Shown here piece after piece: positions 7,485-15,951 of a DNA stretch of 64,000 bases. The notes below the pieces were generated by a model, which searched no databases, was not told the DNA's origin, and saw nothing but the letters and a program-made list of their open reading frames with translations. Position 1 is the stretch's first letter; each line of letters opens with the position of its first letter. Position numbers and translations under genes: made by a program. Source of the DNA: Nocardioides sp. CFH 31398 (GTDB lineage Bacteria; Actinomycetota; Actinomycetes; Propionibacteriales; Nocardioidaceae); assembly GCF_022436705.1 (NCBI RefSeq), contig NZ_JAKUHT010000005.1:62001-126000 (forward strand), written 5' to 3'.

Positions 7485-9052
7485 CGACGGGCTCCGATCA
7501 GGGCGCGGACGTCGCCGAGGTGCAGCCGGTGCCGCAGCGGCACCAGCAGGGCGGCGTACAGGAGGAGGGACACGGGGACCTGGACGGCCAGGCCCACCAG
7601 GGTGGGGCCGAGCAGCAGGGTGACGGCCAGGGCGGGCAGCCCGAAGGCGACCAGGGCGACCCCGCCGGCCAGGGCGACCTCCGCCCACGGCAGGGCGACG
7701 TCGACCCGGCCACGGCGGCGCAGCACGCACAGGACGGAGTCGCCCGTCAGCGCCAGGCACCAGGCGACGGCCGCGCCCGGCAGACCCCAGGTGGGGATCA
7801 GGACGAGACCGAGACTGACGTTCAGGCCCAGCGAGACCACCGAGTTCGCGGCGGTGAGCCTGCTGAGGCCGGCCATGAGCAGCATCGAGTTCACGTTGCC
7901 CAGCGCGAGGTAGCCCAGGAGACCCAGGCACATCACCGTCAGGGCCGGGGCCGCCGCCGTGAACTCCGGGCCCACCAGCGACATCACCAACGGCGAGAAG
8001 GCCGCCAGGGTCAGGAACATCGGCCAGGACAGCAGCACCAGCCAGGTGGTGGCCATCGCGTGGATGTCGGCCGCCTCGTCCTCCTCGCCGCGGGCGAACG
8101 CGGAGGCCAGGAGCGGCGCGCTGACGATGCGCAGCGCCTCCATCGCCATGATCCCGGTGGTGACGAAGCGGCTCGCGGCCGCCCACACACCGGCCGCGGC
8201 GGGACCCAGCAGCAGGCCGACGAGCAGGACGTCGGCCCACTTGATGCCGATCTCGCACAGCGAGGCCAGCCCGCGGGGCAGGTTGAACGCCCACGCGTCA
8301 CGCAGGACCTGGCGTCGGGGTCGGGGGGCGATCCCCGACGCCAGGCGTTCGCGGCGCAGCGTCCGGCGCAGCAGGCCGAACGCCACGAGGTCCATGAGGA
8401 CCAGGGGGACGGTCCAGGTCCACAGCAGCAGCGCCGTCGGCCCGTCGGTCAGCCACAGCAGACCGAGCAGGAGCAGGCGGCCGGTGGGGAGCCAGACCTG
8501 GTAGAGCAGGACGAAGGTGCGGGCCCCGCCGAGGGACCGCGTGCCGTTGACGCTCGCCTGGCCGACCGCGGAGAACACCAGCGTCAGCGACAGCACGAGC
8601 AGGAACGACCGGCCGAGCGCGGCGTCGTCCGGCGTGAGGACCGCGGCGAGGGGTCCGGAGAGGGCGGCGAGCCCGCCGGCGACGACCAGGCTCCAGGCCA
8701 GCATCGGGGCCAGGATCGCGGAGGACACCGTCCACGCGTCCTCGTGCGCGCCGGTCGCGCGGTACGCCGCGACGCTGCGGACCAGGCCGCTGTCACCGCC
8801 GGCCATCGCCACGACGTTGAGGATCATGAACACCGCGACGGCCATGAAGTACAGGCCGGAGAGCTCCGCACCGAACCACCGGCCGACCAGGACGGTCAGC
8901 GCGAACCCCGCGAGGGCGGCGTACACCGAGCCGGCGAGGGTCAGCGCCCCGGAGCGCGCCATGCCGGTCCGGGCGGCGCCCGCACGGGCGGGCGTCTCGA
9001 CGGGCCGGTCTGCGGGGCCGCTGGCGGAGGTGGGGTCGGTGCGGACGGTCAC
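7481..9052 (-). CDS. Polysaccharide (Wzx/MATE-like) flippase
   Basis: This 523-residue polytopic membrane protein has about 12-14 hydrophobic segments starting near residue 33, separated by short basic loops. It resembles the oligosaccharide flippase/MVF branch of the MOP superfamily. Its expected job is to move undecaprenyl-linked repeat units across the membrane. It lies between a GT2 glycosyltransferase and a sulfotransferase on the same strand, with a 4-bp overlap to the latter and one base separating it from the former. The N-terminal 30 residues are polar and probably cytoplasmic. Family assignment rests on topology and context rather than on a catalytic motif. Confidence 0.85.
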   Translation of the reverse strand: MTVRTDPTSASGPADRPVETPARAGAARTGMARSGALTLAGSVYAALAGFALTVLVGRWFGAELSGLYFMAVAVFMILNVVAMAGGDSGLVRSVAAYRATGAHEDAWTVSSAILAPMLAWSLVVAGGLAALSGPLAAVLTPDDAALGRSFLLVLSLTLVFSAVGQASVNGTRSLGGARTFVLLYQVWLPTGRLLLLGLLWLTDGPTALLLWTWTVPLVLMDLVAFGLLRRTLRRERLASGIAPRPRRQVLRDAWAFNLPRGLASLCEIGIKWADVLLVGLLLGPAAAGVWAAASRFVTTGIMAMEALRIVSAPLLASAFARGEEDEAADIHAMATTWLVLLSWPMFLTLAAFSPLVMSLVGPEFTAAAPALTVMCLGLLGYLALGNVNSMLLMAGLSRLTAANSVVSLGLNVSLGLVLIPTWGLPGAAVAWCLALTGDSVLCVLRRRGRVDVALPWAEVALAGGVALVAFGLPALAVTLLLGPTLVGLAVQVPVSLLLYAALLVPLRHRLHLGDVRALIGARR

Positions 9053-9053
9053 G

Positions 9054-9992
9054 TCAGATCCCCCGGCCGCGGGCGTGGAGGGCGCGCTGGAGGCGGTCCG
9101 CGGAGACGAGGCGCGACAGGACCAGCGTCGTCAGGAGGATGCGGGGCTCGCGGCGGTTGTCGGCGCGAGCGGCCCTCAGCCAGCGACGGGCCTCGGCGCG
9201 CTCACCGAGCGCGGCGTGCGCGAAGGCGATCTGGGCCTCGATCCGGGCCCGGCCGGCGCGCTGTCGCTCGAACTCGGGGTAGCGGCGCAGCATCTCCGTC
9301 AGCGCGTCGGCGATCATCCGCCACCGGCTGAAGAAGTAGGACCCGCCGTTCCACTCGATGTCGGCGACGACCTCGGGCACGAGCCGGATCGTGCCCAGCC
9401 TGGCGAGCTTGAGCAGCTGGTCGTAGTCCTCGGCGAAGCCGCCCGGCAGGGAGGCGTCCCAGCCGTCCACCTTCTCCAGCGGCTCGCGGCGGTAGAGCAT
9501 CGCCGAGGAGTGCAGCTCCATCACCCGGTCGGCGAGCAGCTCGTCGAGCCCGACCTCGGCGTACGGCGCGCGGCGCAGCGTCACGCTGTCGCCGCGGACG
9601 ATGCGGATGCTGCCGCCGACCGCCACGGCCTCGGGGTGGGCGTGCAGCTCGGCGATCCCCAGCGCCAGCCGGTCCGGCGTCCAGACGTCGTCGTCGTCGC
9701 AGAGGGCGAGGAACTCCTCGTCCAGCACCTCCATGCCGGTGTTGCGGGCGCCGCACTGGCCCGGCTCGCGCTGGTTCACCAGCACCGTCAGGCTCTGTCG
9801 GTCCGGCTGGGGCGGCTCGGGCAGGTCCAGGGTGTCGGGCACGTCGCCGTCGATGACCACGGCGACGTTGACCGGGCCGGTGTAGCTCTGCGTCCACACG
9901 GCCTCCAGGGCGCGCGCCAGCAGGCCGAACCGGTCGCGGGTCGCGATGACGACCCCGACCGCCGGCTGCGGCGTGCCCCCGTGGACGGTCAT
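9054..9992 (-). CDS. Family 2 glycosyltransferase
   Basis: The 312-residue protein has a GT-A fold signature. A nucleotide-binding strand GVVIATRD lies at about residues 13-20, an acidic metal/nucleotide-sugar motif CDDDDVW around 98-104, and an acceptor-side FAEDYDQLLKL motif around residue 190. The C-terminus is helical and alanine/arginine-rich. The ATG at 9992 overlaps the upstream stop as ATGA, which is why I prefer it to the ATG five codons earlier. It is expected to add one sugar to the lipid-linked repeat unit on the cytoplasmic side. The donor and linkage are not deducible. Confidence 0.88.
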   Translation of the reverse strand: MTVHGGTPQPAVGVVIATRDRFGLLARALEAVWTQSYTGPVNVAVVIDGDVPDTLDLPEPPQPDRQSLTVLVNQREPGQCGARNTGMEVLDEEFLALCDDDDVWTPDRLALGIAELHAHPEAVAVGGSIRIVRGDSVTLRRAPYAEVGLDELLADRVMELHSSAMLYRREPLEKVDGWDASLPGGFAEDYDQLLKLARLGTIRLVPEVVADIEWNGGSYFFSRWRMIADALTEMLRRYPEFERQRAGRARIEAQIAFAHAALGERAEARRWLRAARADNRREPRILLTTLVLSRLVSADRLQRALHARGRGI

Positions 9993-11125
9993 GCCGTGGC
10001 CGCCCACCTGCGGCCACCGGCCGTCGCGATGCCGAAGCAGGGGGCGTCGACGAAGTCCAGGCGCGCCACCGTCTGGTCGATCTCGTCGACGCGGGTGATG
10101 CCTTCCACGCCGATCAGGACGATCCCGTCGCAGGACGCCGCCTCGTCGAGGCCGTCGACCGTCTCGAGGTCGATGGGGACGACGCGCACCTCCAGGTCGG
10201 GCGCGGCCTCCGCGAGCTGGCGGCGCACGACGCCGACGAGGTCGTCACGGCCCTTGGCCATGACGTCGACGCCGAGACGCACGTGGCGGCCCTCGTCGCC
10301 GTCGCCGCCGCCGAGGCGGCGACCGACGCCGAGCATGGCCGCGACGCCGGCGATGCCGACGCTGGCGCGGCCCTCGAGCGCCCCGAGGTCCCGCACGCCG
10401 GGCACGGAGACGGCGCCCCGGCGGCGCAGGCGCGGCGAGCGCGCCTCGAGCAGGTACGCCGCGACCACGGCGAGCAGCAGGCCGGCGAGGCCGCCGGCGA
10501 GGGGCAGGACACCCGTGGGCAGCGAGCTCTCCTCGGCGGTGTCCTCGGCCGGCTGGGCGATCTGCCCGACGTCCACGATCGTGGAGTTGAGGCTCTGGCT
10601 CTGCTGGCGCAGCCGGGCCGTCTGGGTGGCCGGCGAGGTCTCGATGAGGGTGTAGACCTTCTGCTTCTGACGCTGCCAGCGCTCGAACGCGTCGGCCTGC
10701 GCGGCCTCCAGGTAGGCCACGGCGGCGGCGTCGGCACCGGCTTCGGCGTCGGCGGCCGTGGGCGCGGTGTACTGGAAGTCGAGGAACGACGTGGCGTCGC
10801 GGGCGGCGACGGTCAGGCTCTCCTCGACCTCGTCGACGTCGGTCCCGAGCTCCTCGGCGATCGCGGCGTGCACGGGCCGGGTGTCGGCCAGCGCCACCGA
10901 GTCCTCGGCGGAGGCGGGTGCGGGCGCGAGCTCCAGGATCCTCACGAGACCCGGGCCGACCTGCACCGTGGCGGTGGCCGTGGCGGAGACCGGGGCGAGC
11001 GGGATGGCCGCGACCCCCAGGCCGACGCCCGCGAGGGTGCAGACGAGGAGCAGCAGCCAGCGGTCCCGCGCGGCGGGGAGGATCCCCGTGACGGGACGCA
11101 GGGGCTCGGGCGAGTGGGCGCTCAT
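9989..11125 (-). CDS. Wzz-like polysaccharide copolymerase with degenerate kinase-like C-terminus
   Basis: This 378-residue protein has the layout of chain-length regulators: a cytoplasmic N-terminus, TM1 at about residues 23-45, a mostly helical extracytoplasmic region with a QKQKVYTLIE-type coiled segment, and TM2 at about 215-235. After TM2 comes about 140 residues of cytoplasmic sequence. Its last part (CDGIVLIGVEGITR, then DEIDQTVARL) resembles the Rossmann-like end of bacterial tyrosine kinases (CpsD/Wzc), but no Walker A loop is visible. The start overlaps the upstream polymerase stop as TGATG. It probably controls polymer length together with the Wzy-like protein. Confidence 0.75.
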   Translation of the reverse strand: MSAHSPEPLRPVTGILPAARDRWLLLLVCTLAGVGLGVAAIPLAPVSATATATVQVGPGLVRILELAPAPASAEDSVALADTRPVHAAIAEELGTDVDEVEESLTVAARDATSFLDFQYTAPTAADAEAGADAAAVAYLEAAQADAFERWQRQKQKVYTLIETSPATQTARLRQQSQSLNSTIVDVGQIAQPAEDTAEESSLPTGVLPLAGGLAGLLLAVVAAYLLEARSPRLRRRGAVSVPGVRDLGALEGRASVGIAGVAAMLGVGRRLGGGDGDEGRHVRLGVDVMAKGRDDLVGVVRRQLAEAAPDLEVRVVPIDLETVDGLDEAASCDGIVLIGVEGITRVDEIDQTVARLDFVDAPCFGIATAGGRRWAATA

Positions 11126-12519
11126 CAGGCGTACTTCCTCTCGGGGCTCCGGCCCGGGTGGGGGCCGAAACCGTGCTCGGGTGCGGTGCGGGGGTCGGCG
11201 GACCGGTCGGTCCCCTCGCCCCTCCTGCCCGTCGCGCAGACCGCGAGCGCGAAGAGCGTCACGGCCAGCGGGACGGGGAGGATGTCGTAGAACGCGGTCT
11301 GGACCACGAGGACGACGCCCGTGGCGTGCAGCCACAGGTCCGGTGAGCTCGCGCTCCCGGGACGTGAGTGCCACCAGACGGCGGCGACGGTGCCCAGCAG
11401 CAGGGCGGCGCCGACGAGGCCGTGCGAGACCATCGTCGTCCACAGCTGGCCGTGGGTGCCGATCGAGACGTCGTTGCTGTCGGCGAGGCCCTCCGACGAC
11501 TGCGGGGCGCCGTAGCCGAAGAAGGGCGAGCGCAGCGCGAGCTGCCAGGAGGCCTGGTAGAGGGTCTCCCGGGTGCTGACGTTGCTGTACTCGAAGCGGC
11601 TGGTCAGGGTGTCGAGCAGACCGGGAACCACCGCGATGGTGGTCGCGACCAGCCCGGCTCCCCCGAGGACGCCGACGAGCACCTTGGGGCGGCCGGCGGC
11701 GACCCGGACCACCATCACGTAGGCGACGGCCACGGTGATGCTCACCCAGGCGCCGCGGTTGACGGAGATGAGGATCGGCACGGCCGAGACCGCCAGCAGC
11801 AGGGCGACCAGCACCCGCCGCCGGCGCGTCGACGCCGTCAGCGCGCCGTGGATCGCGACCGGGGTCAGGATGCCCATCGCCGCGGCCCAGTCGTTGGTGT
11901 ACGGGAAGAGCGCGGCCGGGCGTGCCGTCTGGTACAGCTGGTCGAACTCGGTGAACCGGGCCCGGGTCATCGCCACGACGTAGGGGTTGTTGATGCCCGC
12001 GGTCCGCAGCGCCGTCCCGAACGGGGTCGGGACCTCGAGGGGCGCGACCAGCAGCCCGGGCAGCGCGAGGACGACGGCGAACGCCCACAGCGCGAGCAGC
12101 CAGCCCAGCACGCGGCGGCGGTCGAGCCCGCGGTGCAGCGCGTTCCACACGAAGAACGCCATGATCGCGACGGTCAGGTAGAGCACCGTGCGCAGCCCGT
12201 ACGCCGCGGCGTAGCGCGCGGAGGTCAGCATCAGCGCCGAGATCAGCACCCAGCCCAGGAAGACCAGCAGGACGCCGTACCCGGGCGGCAGGACGACCTG
12301 CCGGCGGTTGGTGACGAGCCAGGCCAGCAGGGGCAGGGCGGCGACGGGCCACAGCGGGATCTGGATCCCCAGCACCCACCAGAGCGGGTAGCCGAGCAGC
12401 AGCACCGCGAGCGGGCGCGCGGCGGCGGCGACGGCCGCACGGCCGTCCGGGCGTCGCTCCTCACGGGGCGCGACGCGCCGGCCGCCGGGGCGGCTCCGGG
12501 CGAGGTCGGTGACGGTCAT
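11125..12519 (-). CDS. O-antigen ligase/polymerase (Wzy-like) family protein
   Basis: The 464-residue protein has a polar 35-residue N-terminus followed by about 10-12 transmembrane segments. A large extracytoplasmic loop between residues 320 and 370 contains the RETLYQASWQLALRSPFFGYG region typical of the Wzy_C domain. Such proteins polymerise or ligate lipid-linked oligosaccharide on the outer face of the membrane. It sits between the Alg13-like gene and the Wzz-like gene, the usual partners. The C-terminal 40 residues are hydrophilic and probably cytoplasmic. Whether it polymerises or ligates cannot be read from sequence. Confidence 0.85.
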   Translation of the reverse strand: MTVTDLARSRPGGRRVAPREERRPDGRAAVAAAARPLAVLLLGYPLWWVLGIQIPLWPVAALPLLAWLVTNRRQVVLPPGYGVLLVFLGWVLISALMLTSARYAAAYGLRTVLYLTVAIMAFFVWNALHRGLDRRRVLGWLLALWAFAVVLALPGLLVAPLEVPTPFGTALRTAGINNPYVVAMTRARFTEFDQLYQTARPAALFPYTNDWAAAMGILTPVAIHGALTASTRRRRVLVALLLAVSAVPILISVNRGAWVSITVAVAYVMVVRVAAGRPKVLVGVLGGAGLVATTIAVVPGLLDTLTSRFEYSNVSTRETLYQASWQLALRSPFFGYGAPQSSEGLADSNDVSIGTHGQLWTTMVSHGLVGAALLLGTVAAVWWHSRPGSASSPDLWLHATGVVLVVQTAFYDILPVPLAVTLFALAVCATGRRGEGTDRSADPRTAPEHGFGPHPGRSPERKYA

Positions 12520-13664
12520 CGGTCGTCCGCCCCGTGCTCTAGGGTCGGGCCATGCTCGCCGCCGGAGTCCGGGCCCTGCGTCTCGACGGCGCCATCGCCG
12601 TGCGCCACGTCGTGCTCACGCTGCTCGCCGGCTCGGCCCTCGTGCCGCGCCCCGTCCGCTGGGCGGTCTACCGGCTCGTCGGCCTCGACGTCCGCACGCC
12701 GAACATCTTCAGCGGCACCCGGATCACCGGCACCGACCTGAGCATCGGGCGCGGGACCTTCCTCAACCACGACTGCTACCTCGACGTCGCCCGCGGTCGG
12801 ATCGCCATCGGCGAGCGGTGCCACCTCGGTCCGCAGGTCATGATCCTCACCGCGACCCACGACCGCGACGGCGCCGGCGGCGCCGCCAGCGCGTCCCGCT
12901 ACCTGACCACCGTGGTCGGCGACCGGGTGTGGCTGGGCGCCCGGGCGACCGTGCTGCCGGGGGTGCGCATCGGTGACGGGTGCGTCGTGGCCGCCGGGGC
13001 CGTCGTGGCCGCCGACTGCGACCCCGGCGGGGTGTACGGCGGCGTCCCGGCGCGTCGTCTCCGCGAGGTCGGCGACGCGGCGTCCGTGGACGCGTGAGCG
13101 CCACGTCCGCACCAGGCTGGAGCGGCGACGCGGACGGGTGCCGACCAGGGCGTCGAGCTCGTCGGCGAGACGGCGCAACGACGCCTCGGTGACGGGGTCG
13201 AGGACCTCGCCGACCTCGCCCGGCGGACGGACCCGGCCCTCCTCGCGGGCGGCGTCCACCTCCCGCTCGAGCTCCTCGGCGTCCAGGGCGAGACGCACCA
13301 GCCCGGCGCGGTCCGCGGCGGCGGCGAACCGCATCTGGTGGGAGTCGACGTGCTCGCCGCGGGCCGGGTCGCGCGGCACGCAGACCGGGCGGTGACCGAG
13401 CACCCGGGCGTCGCTGATCAGGCCCGGGCCTCCGTGGCAGACCACGGCCGAGGCCTGGGCGATCAGCGAGCGCAGCTCGGCGTACGACAGGTGCGCGCGG
13501 CCCTCCGCGTGGCGGGGCGGGCGGGACGTGCCGTGCTGGACGACGACCCGCACGTCGGGGCCCTGCCGCCCGCTCCAGCCGTCGGCGAGGTCCACCAGCC
13601 GGTCGAACGGGTGGTGGTCGGTGCCCGCGAGGAAGAGGACGGGCCCGTCGAGGAGCGCGCTCAC
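12516..13664 (-). CDS. Alg13-like (PssE-type) glycosyltransferase C-terminal subunit with a long antisense extension
   Basis: The first 160 or so codons (13664 to about 13150) encode the nucleotide-sugar-binding half of an Alg13/PssE-type GT28 enzyme. These include VVCHGGPGLISDARVLGHRPVCVPR (key residues H, GG and P) and the downstream DSHQ donor-binding stretch. It should pair with the Alg14-like product encoded just upstream. The GTG at 13664 overlaps that gene's stop as GTGA. No stop codon occurs in this frame until 12516, so the frame runs antisense through the whole acyltransferase gene. That last part is low-complexity, proline- and histidine-rich, and looks non-homologous. Either the protein has a spurious tail or a base error hides the stop. 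Confidence 0.65.
   Translation of the reverse strand: MSALLDGPVLFLAGTDHHPFDRLVDLADGWSGRQGPDVRVVVQHGTSRPPRHAEGRAHLSYAELRSLIAQASAVVCHGGPGLISDARVLGHRPVCVPRDPARGEHVDSHQMRFAAAADRAGLVRLALDAEELEREVDAAREEGRVRPPGEVGEVLDPVTEASLRRLADELDALVGTRPRRRSSLVRTWRSRVHGRRVADLAETTRRDAAVHPAGVAVGGHDGPGGHDAPVTDAHPRQHGRPGAQPHPVADHGGQVAGRAGGAAGAVAVVGRGEDHDLRTEVAPLADGDPTAGDVEVAVVVEEGPAPDAQVGAGDPGAAEDVRRADVEADEPVDRPADGARHEGRAGEQREHDVAHGDGAVETQGPDSGGEHGPTLEHGADDR
12540..12545 (+). promoter_or_regulatory. -10 box (TAGGGT) of a leaderless acyltransferase transcript
   Basis: TAGGGT is followed by 6 nt and the ATG at 12552; there is no ribosome-binding site. This fits transcription starting at the start codon. Confidence 0.5.
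12552..13097 (+). CDS. Left-handed beta-helix (hexapeptide-repeat) acyltransferase
   Basis: The 181-residue protein shows hexapeptide-repeat turns: ITGTDLSIGRGTFLNHDCYLD around residues 57-77, IAIGERCHLGPQVMI around 84-98, and VWLGARATVLPGVRIGDGCVV around 120-140. A catalytic-type histidine lies in TATHD (about residue 102). The pattern matches maltose/galactoside O-acetyltransferases, so it probably acetylates a sugar. It is transcribed against the polysaccharide operon and lies wholly inside the antisense extension of the Alg13-like gene. The ATG directly follows a leaderless-type -10 box. Confidence 0.85.
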   Translation: MLAAGVRALRLDGAIAVRHVVLTLLAGSALVPRPVRWAVYRLVGLDVRTPNIFSGTRITGTDLSIGRGTFLNHDCYLDVARGRIAIGERCHLGPQVMILTATHDRDGAGGAASASRYLTTVVGDRVWLGARATVLPGVRIGDGCVVAAGAVVAADCDPGGVYGGVPARRLREVGDAASVDA

Positions 13665-14140
13665 AGCAGCGGCCCCACCAGGCGTGCGTCCGGGTAGACG
13701 TCGAGCTGGCTGTCCCACTGCGCGATGCGCCGGGTGGTGAAGGGCCCGACGAGGCGGCCGGTCATCGTCGCGGAGTCGATGCGGTCGTAGACCTCGATGA
13801 AGACCGTCGGCACGCGCATCAGCCAGGCGAGCACGAAGAAGGGCACGGCGACGCCGGCGCCGGTCGACAGCACGAGCGAGGGGCGCTCCGCCCGCAGCAC
13901 CCTGAGGGCCAGGCGCAGGTTGCGCAGCAGGTTCGGCACGTGGCGCGTGGTCGGCGAGTACGACGTCACGACCCGCTCGTCGGCGAGCTTGTCGCGCACG
14001 TCGGCGGTGTCCGGGCAGACCCACAGGCGGTCACGGTCGGCCCACCAGGGTCGGAGGGCCAGGAGCTGGGCCAGGTGGCCCCCCTGCGTGCTGACCAGGA
14101 GCACCGGACCGCCTCCCGAGTCGCGGTCGGTGGAGTGCAT
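13661..14140 (-). CDS. Alg14-like (PssD-type) glycosyltransferase membrane-anchor subunit
   Basis: At 159 residues it has the length of the PssD/Alg14 family. The N-terminus reads LLVSTQGGHLAQLL (the GGH loop is the family hallmark), the middle LVLSTGAGVAVPFF, and a hydrophobic segment around residues 95-112 could lie on the membrane. Alg14-like proteins recruit the Alg13-like catalytic partner to the membrane, and the partner gene follows with a GTGA overlap. The ATG at 14140 overlaps the upstream stop as TGATG. The pair probably adds the second sugar of the repeat unit. Confidence 0.85.
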   Translation of the reverse strand: MHSTDRDSGGGPVLLVSTQGGHLAQLLALRPWWADRDRLWVCPDTADVRDKLADERVVTSYSPTTRHVPNLLRNLRLALRVLRAERPSLVLSTGAGVAVPFFVLAWLMRVPTVFIEVYDRIDSATMTGRLVGPFTTRRIAQWDSQLDVYPDARLVGPLL

Positions 14141-15657
14141 CAGTAGGCACCGTCCCGGCGCAGCACCGCGCGCAGGGTCCGCAGGCAGATGGCGAGGTCG
14201 CCGCCGACGGTGATGTTGTCGGTGTAGTGCAGGTCGAGCGCGACGGCCCGCTCCCACGCGAGGTCCGAGCGGCCGCTGACCTGCCACAGCCCGGTCAGGC
14301 CGGGCTTGACCGCGAGACGCCGGCGGGTGGCCTCGTCGTACAGGGCCACCTCCTCGGGCAGCGCGGGGCGCGGCCCGACGAGCGACATGTCGCCCTTCAC
14401 CACGTTGATGAGCTGGGGCAGCTCGTCGAGGGAGGTGATGCGGAGCAGGCGTCCGACCCGGGTGACCCGCGGGTCGCGGCGGATCTTGAACAGCACGGCG
14501 TCGGACTCGTTGGAGTGCGCCAGCAACGTCCGGCGGTCCTCGGCGTCGTCGGTCATGGTGCGGAGCTTGTAGATCGTGAAGGGACGCCCGTAGCGCCCGA
14601 TGCGGGTCTGCGTGAACAGCGCCGGACCGCGGGAGTCGAGCCGGATCGCGAGCGCGGCGACGCCCATGACGGGCAGGGCGATCGCGAGCAGCACGAGACC
14701 GGCCACGCGGTCGAAGAGGATCTTCGCGACGGCCGCCAGCATGCGCGGGCGCGGCGGGGCGACGGAGAGCACGGTGCTGTCGGCGACGCCGGACACCGAG
14801 ATGCGGTGCGGGGCGAGCGCACCGGACTCGTCGAGGACGCCGAGGTCGGCCCCCGTGTGCTCGAGGTGCCAGCCGAGCTTGCGGAAGGTGTCCGTGCCGA
14901 TGCCGGCGCCGCTGGTCGCCAGCACGAGGTCGACCTTCCACGCGGCCACGGCCTCGGCGATGTCGCTGTGGCCCTCCTCGATCGGGGCGCCGGGGTAGCG
15001 GTGCACGTAGCCGGGGTCGCCGTCCACGGTGATGTCGCACAGACCCACCACGATGGCGTCGCGACGGTCCGACCAGCGGCGGAAGGCCGCGGCGGTCACC
15101 TCGGGCTCGCCGACCACGAGGACCCGCACCGGGCCCCGCCGCCAGGCGCGGAGGCCGGCGAGCAGCAGCGCGGTGGCGGTGGCCAGCGTGGCGACCAGCA
15201 TCACGTCGAGGACGACGGCGCGAGGGGTCCCGGCGAGCACGGCGACGATCGCCGCGGCGGAGGTCACGTAGAAGCCCGCTCGCAGCGGCACGTCCCAGGC
15301 CACCGACGGACCGGGCTTGCCCGCCCGGAACGCGACGCACGCGACGAGCCAGCCGCCGAGCGTGGACAGCGTGAGCGCGACGGGGGCGCCGGCGAGCACC
15401 GACCCACCGATCACGGCGGCGACGAGGACGACGACCTCGGCCGCGCTGCGGAGCACGCCGGTGCCGGCGCTGCGGGGCGGGCGTGCGTAGTCGGGGCCCG
15501 TCGGTGCCGGCGGGACGGAGGCGACGTTGCGCGGGACGGACGGCTCCCGAGGAGTGACAGACTGGTCGTCGACGACGCCGGGGTCACCAGCAGCCGCCGT
15601 CGGCGGCACACGGCCCGCCACGGACAGCTGGGTACCCAGCGCTCGTTGCTTCGTCAA
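14140..15657 (-). CDS. Undecaprenyl-phosphate sugar phosphotransferase (WcaJ/CpsE-type), first gene of the operon
   Basis: The protein of about 505 residues has four N-terminal transmembrane segments (roughly residues 70-190), a Rossmann-like central region (VRVLVVGEPEV), another membrane helix near 320, and the C-terminal bacterial sugar transferase domain. That domain carries KLRTMTDDAE, SLDELPQLINVVKGDMSLVG, GPRP and PGLTGLWQVSGRS. It loads the first sugar phosphate onto undecaprenyl phosphate. I chose TTG at 15657 because GAGGGGGGG lies 7 nt upstream; a GTG at 15702 is the alternative. It is divergent from a TetR gene, from which it may be controlled. Confidence 0.85.
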   Translation of the reverse strand: MTKQRALGTQLSVAGRVPPTAAAGDPGVVDDQSVTPREPSVPRNVASVPPAPTGPDYARPPRSAGTGVLRSAAEVVVLVAAVIGGSVLAGAPVALTLSTLGGWLVACVAFRAGKPGPSVAWDVPLRAGFYVTSAAAIVAVLAGTPRAVVLDVMLVATLATATALLLAGLRAWRRGPVRVLVVGEPEVTAAAFRRWSDRRDAIVVGLCDITVDGDPGYVHRYPGAPIEEGHSDIAEAVAAWKVDLVLATSGAGIGTDTFRKLGWHLEHTGADLGVLDESGALAPHRISVSGVADSTVLSVAPPRPRMLAAVAKILFDRVAGLVLLAIALPVMGVAALAIRLDSRGPALFTQTRIGRYGRPFTIYKLRTMTDDAEDRRTLLAHSNESDAVLFKIRRDPRVTRVGRLLRITSLDELPQLINVVKGDMSLVGPRPALPEEVALYDEATRRRLAVKPGLTGLWQVSGRSDLAWERAVALDLHYTDNITVGGDLAICLRTLRAVLRRDGAY

Positions 15658-15770
15658 CTCGAGGCCCCCCCTCGATAAAGACCGGTCCCCCGGCCGTGCC
15701 ACCGCTGACGGGTGGCTCCAGGTCAGCCCGCGTCAGACGCGAGACTGCCCCACTTCGCCTTCATTCACAG

Positions 15771-15798
15771 AACACTGTCCACAAGGTCGAACAGCGTT
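15771..15798. promoter_or_regulatory. Imperfect inverted repeat between the polysaccharide operon and the TetR gene
   Basis: AACACTGT (15771-15778) and ACAGCGTT (15791-15798) match at 7 of 8 positions across a 12-nt spacer. They sit in the comparatively AT-rich divergent intergenic region (15658-15951), a likely place for an operator. A rightward -10-like TAGGCT lies at 15862-15867. No direct evidence ties the repeat to the TetR protein. Confidence 0.3.
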
Positions 15799-15951
15799 GT
15801 CAATCGGATCGTTTATTCCTGGCGGAAACCCTGAACAACCCTTGATCCGGCCACGTACCGATAGGCTCGGAGGGTCGGATCGGGCCGTGGGGGCACGGTC
15901 CAGGTGGTGCTCGGGGGCGTGCTCGCGCCCGCGTGGAGGAGGCGGCGACTG

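Noticed and set aside
15842..15867. Promoter TTGATC / TAGGCT for the TetR gene
   Set aside because: The -10 is good but the 14-nt spacing from the -35-like hexamer is too short for a confident sigma-70 promoter.
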